Part shown: positions 47,959 through 60,592 of the stretch, piece after piece
Layout of the letters: each line of letters opens with the position of its first letter
How positions within the stretch are numbered: the first letter of the stretch is position 1
Source of the DNA: Bathynomus jamesi
Lineage: Eukaryota > Arthropoda > Malacostraca > Isopoda > Cirolanidae
DNA: 64,000 nt
Assembly (NCBI GenBank): GCA_023014485.1
Contig: JAJOZX010017416.1
Span: forward strand, 1-64,000
Direction: 5' to 3'
Position numbers and translations under genes: made by a program
Notes under the pieces: model-generated
Seen by the model: the letters and a program-made list of their open reading frames with translations, nothing else
Databases searched by the model: none
Told to the model about the DNA's origin: nothing

Positions 47959-49357
47959 TTATCAAATGGCGTACAGTGATCTATTATTAATTATAACATT
48001 GTTTGTTTCTGGAATAGTATTTACTATTTACTAATAGATCAACTGTACACCCTTGATAATATAGGTCAACAACAATTTTGTCACAAGAGTTTTGATGGGT
48101 GTTCTAAGTGTACTTTTCATGCTGAATCTAAATATGAAATCAGATTTTTTCTATCAGGCTAATTTACTTGTGACGCTATGTTCATTTTTCCTCATTTAGC
48201 ATGATCACCCGATAAAAAAATAATACATTATATATAATTAAGTATATAACAATATTATAATATAAAACATTATAAAAATAATAAATATAATAATATATTA
48301 TATTAATTAATATAACTGTAATAAAATATATTAATATTAATATATATGTTGTATTAATTTTTCTGTAAAATAAGTAAATTTATTCCTTTGGGGAGAAAGT
48401 TCTGATAATGCTGGCAGGATAAATTTGGACGGAGCAGCAGACTGTGCAGGTTGAAACATGTTTGTACCTGTTCAGACATGAGCCTAGTTTCTGTGTGTAG
48501 GGGCAGCTCCAAGTCAGTCTGCTTGTAAATGTCACAGTGTTAACAGCTAGTGTGTTGCTTCTTGTTAATTTTACACAGTGTTGTATTCATATAGATGTTT
48601 GTTTAATGCCGCGGAACTGTCTGAATCATCCTAATTCCTTTTGTTATGTATGTGGTGATCTAACTTTAAAATCACAGAAACGTAACTTTACACCATTAGT
48701 AAAAAAAAATGCTATGAACTTTATTTCGGATGTAAAGTAGGCGATCAGGAAAGAGTTGGGCCCCTCACATTTGTTGTGTGACATGTGTAAGACTACTTAC
48801 AGGATGGCTAAACGGTTCACGTCACATGCCATTTGCTATTCCAATGATTTGGAGGGAACCCAAAGATCACACAACAGACTGCTATTTCTGCCTGGTAAAT
48901 ACAAAGGGGATCACTTCAAAAACAAAGCGCCTTATGAAATACCCTAATAAGAGAATCTAACATAACTTTGGTACTTTGAATGAAACAAATAAAAGCAATT
49001 TTTGTCCTTTGCAAAACACAACGGTAGACCATACTGCTTTGAATGGAATGCGTTAAAACAGTTTTTGTCCTTTTTTAAACATAATGGTACATCACACTTT
49101 CTGCATTTTAGACGAGAGTAACCCTTCACACAGTTTCTGCATCTCTTTTTGGGTTCTAAATGCTCAGGCCAATATCCAAAAAACTGCTAGATGTTGCTAT
49201 GCAGTTAATTGTTACTTCAAATGCCATAAGACCTCACTAAAGCTAATCTGAAGAAATTACACGTACTTCTGGTACTTGTAGGTTATCTCCCCCACACCAA
49301 TTTTGACAGAATATTTTCGTTAAAACTAAAGGAAATATCACGACTTAACCTAACCAA
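47959..49357 (+). repeat. Satellite monomer 25
   Basis: Transposase fragment 48606-48960; the start context is altered to GTTTGTTTAATG, and it has a 9-A tract. GGACGG and a shortened GAAAG. Confidence 0.88.
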
Positions 49358-50759
49358 TTATCAATGGCGTACAGTTGATCTATTATTAATTATAACATTG
49401 TTTGTTTCTGGAATAGTATTTACTATTTACTAATAGATCAACTGTACACCCTTGATAACATAGGTCAACAACAATTTTGTCACAAGAGTTTTGATGGGTG
49501 TTCTAAGTGTACTTTTCATGCTGAATCTAAATATGAAATCAGATTTTTTCTATCAGGCTTAGTTTACTTGTGACGCTATGTTCATTTTTTCCTCATTTAG
49601 CATGATCACCGGATAAAAAAATAATAACATATTATATTAATTAAGTATATAACAATATTATAATATAAAACATTATAAAAATAATAAATATAATAATATA
49701 TTATATTAATTAATATAACTATAATAAAATATATTAATATTAATATATATGTTGTATTAATTTTTCTGTAAAATAAGTACAATTTATTCCTTTGGGGAGA
49801 AAGTTCTGATAATGCTGGCAGGATAAATTTGGTCGGAGCAGCAGACTGTGCAGGTTGAAACATGTTTGTACCTGTTCAGACATGAGCCTAGTTTCTGTGT
49901 GTAGGGCAGCTCCAAGTCAGTCTGCTTGTAAATGTCACAGTGTTAACAGCTAGTGTCTGTTGCTTCTTGTTAATTTTACACCAGTGTTGTATTCATATAG
50001 ATGTTTTGTAATGCCGCGGAACTGTCTGAATCATCCTAATTCCTTTTGTTATGTATGTGGTGATCTAACTTTAAAATCCCAGAAACGTAACTTTACACCA
50101 TTAGTAAAAAAAATGCTATGAACTTTATTTCGGATGTAAAGTAGGCGATCAGGACAAGAGTTGGGCCCCTCACATTTGTTGTGTGACATGTGTAAGACTA
50201 CTTACAGGATGGCTAAACGGTTCACGTCACATGCCATTTGCTATTCCAATGATTTGGAGGGAACCCAAAGATCACACAACAGACTGCTATTTCTGCCTGG
50301 TAAATACAAAGGGGATCACTTCAAAAACAAAGCGCCTTATGAAATACCCTAATAAGAGAATCTAACATAACTTTGGTACTTTGAATGAAACAAATAAAAG
50401 CAATTTTTGTCCTTTCCAAACACAACGGTAGACCATACTGCTTTGAATGGAATGCGTTAAAACAGTTTTTGTCCTTTTTTAAACATAATGGTACATCACA
50501 CTTTCTGCATTTTAGACGAGAGTAACCCTTCACACAGTTTCTGCATCTCTTTTTGGGTTCTAAATGCTCAGGCCAATATCCAAAAAACTGCTAGATGTTG
50601 CTATGCAGTTAATTGTTACTTCAAATGCCATAAGACCTCACTAAAGCTAATCTGAAGAAATTACACGTACTTCTGGTACTTGTAGGTTATCTCCCCACAC
50701 CAATTTTGAAGAATATTTTCGTTAAAACTAAAGGAAATATCACGACTTAACCTAACCAA
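49358..50759 (+). repeat. Satellite monomer 26 (type A of an alternating pair)
   Basis: Transposase fragment 50011-50365 (8-A frameshift). GGTCGG, GTGTAGGG and GACAAG; A/T block variant TATATTAATTAAG shared with the monomer at 52167. Confidence 0.9.
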
Positions 50760-52166
50760 TTATCAATGGCGTACAGTTGATCTATTATTAATTATAACAT
50801 TGTTTGTTTCTGGAATAGTATTTACTATTTACTAATAGATCAACTGTACACCCTTGATAACATAGGTCAACAACAATTTTGTCACAAGAGTTTTGATGGG
50901 TGTTCTAAGTGTAACTTTTCATGCTGAATCTAAATATGAAATCAGATTTTTTCTATCAGGCTTAGTTTACTTGTGACGCTATGTTCATTTTTTCCTCATT
51001 TAGCATGATCACCGGATAAAAAAATAATAACATATTATATATAATTAAGTATATAACAATATTATAATATAAAACATTATAAAAATAATAAATATAATAA
51101 TATATTATATTAATTAATATAACTATAATAAAATATATTAATATTAATATATATGTTGTATTAATTTTTCTGTAAAATAAGTACAATTTATTCCTTTGGG
51201 GAGAAAGTTCTGATAATGCTGGCAGGATAAATTTGGACGGAGCAGCAGACTGTGCAGGTTGAAACATGTTTGTACCTGTTCAGACATGAGCCTAGTTTCT
51301 GTGTGTAAGGCAGCTCCAAGTCAGTCTGCTTGTAAATGTCACAGTGTTAACAGCTAGTGTCTGTTGCTTCTTGTTAATTTTACACCAGTGTTGTATTCAT
51401 ATAGATGTTTTGTAATGCCGCGGAACTGTCTGAATCATCCTAATTCCTTTTGTTATGTATGTGGTGATCTAACTTTAAAATCCCAGAAACGTAACTTTAC
51501 ACCATTAGTAAAAAAAATGCTATGAACTTTATTTCGGATGTAAAGTAGGCGATCAGGAAAGAGTTGGGCCCCTCACATTTGTTGTGTGACATGTGTAAGA
51601 CTACTTACAGGATGGCTAAACGGTTCACGTCACATGCCATTTGCTATTCCAATGATTTGGAGGGAACCCAAAGATCACACAACAGACTGCTATTTCTGCC
51701 TGGTAAATACAAAGGGGATCACTTCAAAAACAAAGCGCCTTATGAAATACCCTAATAAGAGAATCTAACATAACTTTGGTACTTTGAATGAAACAAATAA
51801 AAGCAATTTTTGTCCTTTGCAAAACACAACGGTAGACCATACTGCTTTGAATGGAATGCGTTAAAACAGTTTTTGTCCTTTGTTAAACATAATGGTACAT
51901 CACACTTTCTGCATTTTAGACGAGAGTAACCCTTCACACAGTTTCTGCATCTCTTTTTGGGTTCTAAATGCTCAGGCCAATATCCAAAAAACTGCTAGAT
52001 GTTGCTATGCAGTTAATTGTTACATTCAAATGCCATAAGACCTCACTAAAGCTAATCTGAAGAAATTACACGTACTTCTGGTACATGTAGGTTATCTCCC
52101 CCACACCAATTTTGACAGAATATTTTCGTTAAAACTAAAGGAAATATCACGACTTAACCTAACCAA
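50760..52166 (+). repeat. Satellite monomer 27 (type B of an alternating pair)
   Basis: Transposase fragment 51415-51768 (8-A tract, one base lost in GAAAG). GGACGG, GTGTAAGG and TTTTTTCCTCATTT. Confidence 0.9.
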
Positions 52167-53572
52167 TTATCAATGGCGTACAGTTGATCTATTATTAATT
52201 ATAACATTGTTTGTTTCTGGAATAGTATTTACTATTTACTAATAGATCAACTGTACACCCTTGATAACATAGGTCAACAACATTTTGTCACAAGGGTTTT
52301 GATGGGTGTTCTAAGTGTACTTTTTCATGCTGAATCTAAATATGAAATCAGATTTTTTCTATCAGGCTTAGTTTACTTGTGACGCTATGTTCATTTTTAA
52401 CTCATTTAGCATGATCACCGGATAAAAAAATAATAACATATTATATTAATTAAGTATATAACAATATTATAATATAAAACATTATAAAAATAATAAATAT
52501 AATAATATATTATATTAATTAATATAACTATAATAAAATATATTAATATTAATATATATGTTGTATTAATTTTTCTGTAAAATAAGTACAATTTATTCCT
52601 TTGGGGAGAAAGTTCTGATAATGCTGGCAGGATAAATTTGGTCGGAGCAGCAGACTGTGCAGGTTGAAACATGTTTGTACCTGTTCAGACATGAGCCTAG
52701 TTTCTGTGTGTAGGGCAGCTCCAAGTCAGTCTGCTTGTAAATGTCACAGTGTTAACAGCTAGTGTCTGTTGCTTCTTGTTAATTTTACACCAGTGTTGTA
52801 TTCATATAGATGTTTTGTAATGCCGCGGAACTGTCTGAATCATCCTAATTCCTTTTGTTATGTATGTGGTGATCTAACTTTAAAATCCCAGAAACGTAAC
52901 TTTACACCATTAGTAAAAAAAATGCTATGAACTTTATTTCGGATGTAAAGTAGGCGATCAGGACAAGAGTTGGGCCCCTCACATTTGTTGTGTGACATGT
53001 GTAAGACTACTTACAGGATGGCTAAACGGTTCACGTCACATGCCATTTGCTATTCCAATGATTTGGAGGGAACCCAAAGATCACACAACAGACTGCTATT
53101 TCTGCCTGGTAAATACAAAGGGGATCACTTCAAAAACAAAGCGCCTTATGAAATACCCTAATAAGAGAATCTAACATAACTTTGGTACTTTGAATGAAAC
53201 AAATAAAAGCAATTTTTGTCCTTTGCCAAACACAACGGTAGACCATACTGCTTTGAATGGAATGCGTTAAAACAGTTTTTGTCCTTTTTTAAACATAATG
53301 GTACATCACACTTTCTGCATTTTAGACGAGAGTAACCCTTCACACAGTTTCTGCATCTCTTTTTGGGTTCTAAATGCTCAGGCCAATATCCAAAAAACTG
53401 CTAGATGTTGCTATGCAGTTAATTGTTACTTTCAAATGCCATAAGACCTCACTAAAGCTAATCTGAAGAAATTACACGTACTTCTGGTACTTGTAGGTTA
53501 TCTCCCCCACACCAATTTTGAAAGAATATTTTCGTTAAAACTAAAGGAAATATCACGACTTAACCTAACCAA
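52167..53572 (+). repeat. Satellite monomer 28 (type A)
   Basis: Transposase fragment 52820-53174 (8-A frameshift). Leader and A/T-block variants as in the monomer at 49358. Confidence 0.9.
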
Positions 53573-54978
53573 TTATCAATGGCGTACAGTTGATCTATTA
53601 TTAATTATAACATTGTTTGTTTCTGGAATAGTATTTACTATTTACTAATAGATCAACTGTACACCCTTGATAACATAGGTCAACAACAATTTTGTCACAA
53701 GAGTTTTGATGGGTGTTCTAAGTGTAACTTTCATGCTGAATCTAAATATGAAATCAGATTTTTTCTATCAGGCTTAGTTTACTTGTGACGCTATGTTCAT
53801 TTTTTCCTCATTTAGCATGATCATCGGATAAAAAAATAATAACATATTATATATAATTAAGTATATAACAATATTATAATATAAAACATTATAAAAATAA
53901 TAAATATAATAATATATTATATTAATTAATATAACTATAATAAAATATATTAATATTAATATATATGTTGTATTAATTTTTCTGTAAAATAAGTACAATT
54001 TATTCCTTTGGGGAGAAAGTTCTGATAATGCTGGCAGGATAAATTTGGACGGAGCAGCAGACTGTGTAGGTTGAAACATGTTTGTACCTGTTCAGACATG
54101 AACCTAGTTTCTGTGTGTAGGGCAGCTCCAAGTCAGTCTGCTTGTAAATGTCACAGTGTTAACAGCTAGTGTCTATTGCTTCTTGTTAATTTTACACCAA
54201 TGTTGTATTCATATAGATGTTTTGTAATGCCGCCGAACTGTCTGAATCATCCTAATTCCTTTTGTTATGTATGTGGTGATCTAACTTTAAAATCCCAGAA
54301 ACGTAACTTTACACCATTAGTAAAAAAAATGCTATGAACTTTATTTCGGATGTAAAGTAGGCGATCAGGACAAGAGTTGGGCCCCTCACATTTGTTGTGT
54401 GACATGTGTAAGACTACTTACAGGATGGCTAAACGGTTCACGTCACATGCCATTTGCTATTCCAATGATTTGGAGGGAACCCAAAGATCACACAACAGAC
54501 TGCTATTTCTGCCTGGTAAATACAAAGGGGATCACATCAAAAACAAAGCGCCTTATGAAATACCCTAATAAGAGAATCTAACATAACTTTGGTACTTTGA
54601 ATGAAACAAATAAAAGCAATTTTTGTCCTTTGCAAAACACAACGGTAGACCATACTGCTTTGAATGGAATGCGTTAAAACAGTTTTTGTCCTTTTTTAAA
54701 CATAATGGTACATCACACTTTCTGCATTTTAGACGAGAGTAACCCTTCACACAGTTTCTGCATCTCTTTTTGGGTTCTAAATGCTCAGGCCAATATCCAA
54801 AAAACTGCTAGATGTTGCTATGCAGTTAATTGTTACATTCAAATGCCATAAGACCTCACTAAAGCTAATCTGAAGAAATTACACGTACTTCTGGTACTTG
54901 TAGGTTATCTCCCCACACCAATTTTGACAGAATATTTTCGTTAAAACTAAAGGAAATATCACGACTTAACCTAACCAA
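53573..54978 (+). repeat. Satellite monomer 29 (type B)
   Basis: Transposase fragment 54227-54581 (8-A frameshift; GCCGCC in place of GCCGCGG after the start). GGACGG; GATCATCGG replaces GATCACCGG. Confidence 0.9.
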
Positions 54979-56381
54979 TTATCAATGGCGTACAGTTGAT
55001 CTATTATTAATTATAACATTGTTTGTTTCTGGAATAGTATTTACTATTTACTAATAGATCACTGTACACACTTGATAACATAGGTCAACAACAATTTTGT
55101 CACAAGAGTTTTGATGGGTGTTCTAAGTGTAACTTTTCATGCTGAATCTAAATATGAAATCAGATTTTTTCTATCAGGCTTAGTTTACTTGTGACGCTAT
55201 GTTCATTTTTTCCTCATTTAGCATGATCACCGGATAAAAAAATAATAACATTATATATAATTAAGTATATAACAATATTATAATATAAAACATTATAAAA
55301 ATAATAAATATAATAATATATTATATTAATTAATATAACTATAATAAAATATATTAATATTAATATATATGTTGTATTAATTTTTCTGTAAAATAAGTAC
55401 AATTTATTCCTTTGGGGAGAAAGTTCTGATAATGCTGGCAGGATAAATTTGGACGGAGCAGCAGACTGTGCAGGTTGAAACATGTTTGTACCTGTTCAGA
55501 CATGAGCCTAGTTTCTGTGTGTAAGGCAGCTCCAAGTCAGTCTGCTTGTAAATGTCACAGTGTTAACAGCTAGTGTCTGTTGCTTCTTGTTAATTTTACA
55601 CCAGTGTTGTATTCATATAGATGTTTTGTAATGCCGCGGAACTGTCTGAATCATCCTAATTCCTTTTGTTATGTATGTGGTGATCTAACTTTAAAATCCC
55701 AGAAACGTAACTTTACACCATTAGTAAAAAAATGCTATGAACTTTATTTCGGATGTAAAGTAGGCGATCAGGTCAAGAGTTGGGCCCCTCACATTTGTTG
55801 TGTGACATGTGTAAGACTACTTACAGGATGGCTAAACGGTTCACGTCACATGCCATTTGCTATTCCAATGATTTGGAGGGAACCCAAAGATCACACAACA
55901 GACTGCTATTTCTGCCTGGTAAATACAAAGGGGATCACTTCAAAAACAAAGCGCCTTATGAAATACCCTAATAAGAGAAACTAACATAACTTTGGTACTT
56001 TGAATGAAACAAATAAAAGCAATTTTTGTCCTTTGCAAAACACAACGGTAGACCATACTGCTTTGAATGGAATGCGTTAAAACAGTTTTTGTCCTTTGTT
56101 AAACATAATGGTACATCACACTTTCTGCATTTTAGACGAGAGTAACCCTTCACACAGTTTCTGCATCTCTTTTTGGGTTCTAAATGCTCAGGCCAATATC
56201 CAAAAACTGCTAGATGTTGCTATGCAGTTAATTGTTACAATCAAATGCCATAAGACCTCACTGAAGCTAATCTGAAGAAATTACACGTACTTCTGGTACA
56301 TGTAGGTTATCTCCCCCACACCAACTTTGACAGAATATTTTCGTTAAAACTAAAGGAAATATCACGACTTAACCTAACCAA
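54979..56381 (+). repeat. Satellite monomer 30, carrying the intact fragment
   Basis: GGACGG, GTGTAAGG and GTCAAG, but GCTCAGG and GTTGCTATG, so not the pre-transposon set. Contains the only fully open transposase N-terminal frame. The palindrome right arm lacks an A (GATCACTGTACACAC). Confidence 0.9.
55631..55984 (+). CDS. Intact transposase N-terminal zinc-binding domain, 117 aa, in a satellite monomer
   Basis: Seven A's keep the frame open from MPRNCLNHP to KYPNKRN. An upstream ATG at 55580 would add 17 residues. Candidate metal ligands: C5, C13, C16, C35, C42, H54, C56, C57, C60, C92 and C95. The protein equals the N-terminal quarter of the inserted transposase without any catalytic residue. 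If expressed it could bind terminal repeats, as truncated transposase repressors do in other systems, but nothing here shows expression. AATAAA follows soon after the stop. Since 32 of 34 monomers are frameshifted, the open frame may be chance slippage or an assembly artefact. Confidence 0.5.
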   Translation: MPRNCLNHPNSFCYVCGDLTLKSQKRNFTPLVKKCYELYFGCKVGDQVKSWAPHICCVTCVRLLTGWLNGSRHMPFAIPMIWREPKDHTTDCYFCLVNTKGITSKTKRLMKYPNKRN

Positions 56382-57788
56382 TTATCAATGGCGTACAGTT
56401 GATCTATTATTAATTATAACATTGTTTGTTTCTGGAATAGTATTTACTATTTACTAATAGATCAACTGTACACCCTTGATAACATAGGTCAACAACATTT
56501 TTGTCACAAGGGTTTTGATGGGTGTTCTAAGTGTACTTTTTCATGCTGAATCTAAATATGAAATCAGATTTTTTCTATCAGGCTTAATTTACTTGTGACG
56601 CTATGTTCATTTTTAACTCATTTAGCATGATCACCGGATAAAAAAATAATAACATATTATATTTAATTAAGTATATAACAATATTATAATATAAAACATT
56701 ATAAAAATAATAAATATAATAATATATTATATTAATTAATATAACTATAATAAAATATATTAATATTAATATATATGTTGTATTAATTTTTCTGTAAAAT
56801 AAGTACAATTTATTCCTTTGGGAGAAAGTTCTGATAATGCTGGCAGGATAAATTTGGTCGGAGCAGCAGACTGTGCAGGTTGAAACATGTTTGTACCTGT
56901 TCAGACATGAGCCTAGTTTCTGTGTGTAGGGCAGCTCCAAGTCAGTCTGCTTGTAAATGTCACAGTGTTAACAGCTAGTGTCTGTTGCTTCTTGTTAATT
57001 TTACACCAGTGTTGTATTCATATAGATGTTTTGTAATGCCGCGGAACTGTCTGAATCATCCTAATTCCTTTTGTTATGTATGTGGTGATCTAACTTTAAA
57101 ATCCCAGAAACGTAACTTTACACCATTAGTAAAAAAAATGCTATGAACTTTATTTCGGATGTAAAGTAGGCGATCAGGACAAGAGTTGGGCCCCTCACAT
57201 TTGTTGTGTGACATGTGTAAGACTACTTACAGGATGGCTAAACGGTTCACGTCACATGCCATTTGCTATTCCAATGATTTGGAGGGAACCCAAAGATCAC
57301 ACAACAGACTGCTATTTCTGCCTGGTAAATACAAAGGGGATCACTTCAAAAACAAAGCGCCTTATGAAATACCCTAATAAGAGAATCTAACATAACTTTG
57401 GTACTTTGAATGAAACAAATAAAGCAATTTTTGTCCTTTGCAAAACACAACGGTAGACCATACTGCTTTGAATGGAATGCGTTAAAACAGTTTTTGTCCT
57501 TTTTTAAACATAATGGTACATCACACTTTCTGCATTTTAGACGAGAGTAACCCTTCACACAGTTTCTGCATCTCTTTTTGGGTTCTAAATGCTTCAGGCC
57601 AATATCCAAAAAACTGCTAGATGTTGCTATGCAGTTAATTGTTACATTCAAATGCCATAAGACCTCACTAAAGCTAATCTGAAGAAATTACACGTACTTC
57701 TGGTACTTGTAGGTTATCTCCCCCACACCAATTTTGACAGAATATTTTCGTTAAAACTAAAGGAAATATCACGACTTAACCTAACCAA
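56382..57788 (+). repeat. Satellite monomer 31
   Basis: Transposase fragment 57036-57390 (8-A frameshift). GGTCGG and GACAAG; A/T block has TATTTAATTAAG. An extra T at about 57594 puts the piggyBac-type frame in phase with about 35 upstream residues, giving a 101-residue minus-strand frame. Confidence 0.9.
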
Positions 57789-59189
57789 TTATCAATGGCG
57801 TACAGTTGATCTATTATTAATTATAACATTGTTTGTTTCTGGAATAGTATTTACTATTTACTAATAGATCAACTGTACACCCTTGATAACATAGGTCAAC
57901 AACAATTTTGTCACAAGAGTTTTGATGGGTTTCTAAGTGTAACTTTTCATGCTGAATCTAAATATGAAATCAGATTTTTTCTATCAGGCTTAGTTTACTT
58001 GTGACGCTATGTTCATTTTTCCTCATTTAGCATGATCACCGGATAAAAAAATAACATATTATATATAATTAAGTATATAACAATATTATAATATAAAACA
58101 TTATAAAAATAATAAATATAATAATATTATATTAATTAATATAACTATAATAAAATATATTAATATTAATATATATGTTGTATTAATTTTTCTGTAAAAT
58201 AAGTACAATTTATTCCTTTGGGGAGAAAGTTCTGATAATGCTGGCAGGATAAATTTGGACGGAGCAGCAGACTGTGCAGGTTGAAACATGTTTGTACCTG
58301 TTCAGACATGAGCCTAGTTTCTGTGTGTAAGGCAGCTCCAAGTCAGTCTGCTTGTAAATGTCACAGTGTTAACAGCTAGTGTCTGTTGCTTCTTGTTAAT
58401 TTTACACCAGTGTTGTATTCATATAGATGTTTTGTAATGCCGCGGAACTGTCTGAATCATCCTAATTCCTTTTGTTATGTATGTGGTGATCTAACTTTAA
58501 AATCCCAGAAACGTAACTTTACACCATTAGTAAAAAAAATGCTATGAACTTTATTTCGGATGTAAAGTAGGCGATCAGGAAAAGAGTTGGGCCCCTCACA
58601 TTTGTTGTGTGACATGTGTAAGACTACTTACAGGATGGCTAAACGGTTCACGTCACATGCCATTTGCTATTCCAATGATTTGGAGGGAACCCAAAGATCA
58701 CACAACAGACTGCTATTTCTGCCTGGTAAATACAAAGGGGATCACTTCAAAAACAAAGCGCCTTATGAAATACCCTAATAAGAGAAACTAACATAACTTT
58801 GGTACTTTGAATGAAACAAATAAAAGCAATTTTTGTCCTTTGCAAAACACAACGGTAGACCATACTGCTTTGAATGGAATGCGTTAAAACAGTTTTTGTC
58901 CTTTGTTAAACATAATGGTACATCACACTTTCTGCATTTTAGACGAGAGTAACCCTTCACACAGTTTCTGCATCTCTTTTTGGGTTCTAAATGCTCAGGC
59001 CAATATCCAAAAAACTGCTAGATGTTGCTATGCAGTTAATTGTTACATTCAAATGCCATAAGACCTCACTAAAGCTAATCTGAAGAAATTACACGTACTT
59101 CTGGTACATGTAGGTTATCTCCCCCACACCAATTTTGACAGAATATTTTCGTTAAAACTAAAGGAAATATCACGACTTAACCTAACCAA
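57789..59189 (+). repeat. Satellite monomer 32
   Basis: Transposase fragment 58437-58791 (8-A frameshift). GGACGG, GTGTAAGG and GAAAAG. Confidence 0.9.
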
Positions 59190-60589
59190 TTATCAATGGC
59201 GTACAGTTGATCTATTATTAATTATAACATTGTTTGTTTCTGGAATAGTATTTACTATTTACTAATAGATCAACTGTACACCCTTGATAACATAGGTCAA
59301 CAACAATTTTGTCACAAGGGTTTTGATGGGTGTTCTAAGTGTACTTTTCATGCTGAATCTAAATATGAAATCAGATTTTTTCTATCAGGCTTAGTTTACT
59401 TGTGACGCTATGTTCATTTTTAACTCATTTAGCATGATCACCGGATAAAAAAATAATAACATATTATATATAATTAAGTATATAACAATATTATAATATA
59501 AAACATTATAAAAATAATAAATATAATAATATATTATATTAATTAATATAACTATAATAAAATATATTAATATTAATATATATGTTGTATTAATTTTTCT
59601 GTAAAATAAGTACAATTTATTCCTTTGGGGAGAAAGTTCTGATAATGCTGGCAGGATAAATTTGGTCGGAGCAGCAGACTGTGCAGGTTGAAACATGTTT
59701 GTACCTGTTCAGACATGAGCCTAGTTTCTGTGTGTAGGGCAGCTCCAAGTCAGTCTGCTTGTAAATGTCACAGTGTTAACAGCTAGTGTCTGTTGCTTCT
59801 TGTTAATTTTACACCAGTGTTGTATTCATATAGATGTTTTGTAATGCCGCGGAACTGTCTGAATCATCCTAATTCCTTTTATGTATGTGGTGATCTAACT
59901 TTAAAATCCCAGAAACGTAACTTTACACCATTAGTAAAAAAAATGCTATGAACTTTATTTCGGATGTAAAGTAGGCGATCAGGTCAAGAGTTGGGCCCCT
60001 CACATTTGTTGTGTGACATGTGTAAGACTACTTACAGGATGGCTAAACGGTTCACGTCACATGCCATTTGCTATTCCAATGATTTGGAGGGAACCCAAAG
60101 ATCACACAACAGACTGCTATTTCTGCCTGGTAAATACAAAGGGGATCACTTCAAAAACAAAGCGCCTTATGAAATACCCTAATAAGAGAATCTAACATAA
60201 CTTTGGTACTTTGAATGAAACAAATAAAAGCAATTTTTGTCCTTTGCAAAACACAACGGTAGACCATACTGCTTTGAATGGAATGCGTTAAAACAGTTTT
60301 TGTCCTTTTTAAACATAATGGTACATCACACTTTCTGCATTTTAGACGAGAGTAACCCTTCACACAGTTTCTGCATCTCTTTTTGGGTTCTAAATGTTCA
60401 GGCCAATATCCAAAAAACTGCTAGATGTTGCGATGCAGTTAATTGTTACATTCAAATGCCATAAGACCTCACTAAAGCTAATCTGAAGAAATTACACGTA
60501 CTTCTGGTACTTGTAGGTTATCTCCCACACCAATTTTGCAGAATATTTTCGTTAAAACTAAAGGAAATATCACGACTTAACCTAACCAA
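59190..60589 (+). repeat. Satellite monomer 33, upstream of transposon copy 6
   Basis: Transposase fragment 59844-60195 (8-A tract, three bases lost near 59880). GTCAAG, TGTTCAGG and GTTGCGATG as before other copies, but GACTGTGCAGG and no TATATGTAGATG, so only its 3' half is the pre-transposon type. Confidence 0.9.
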
Positions 60590-60592
60590 TTA

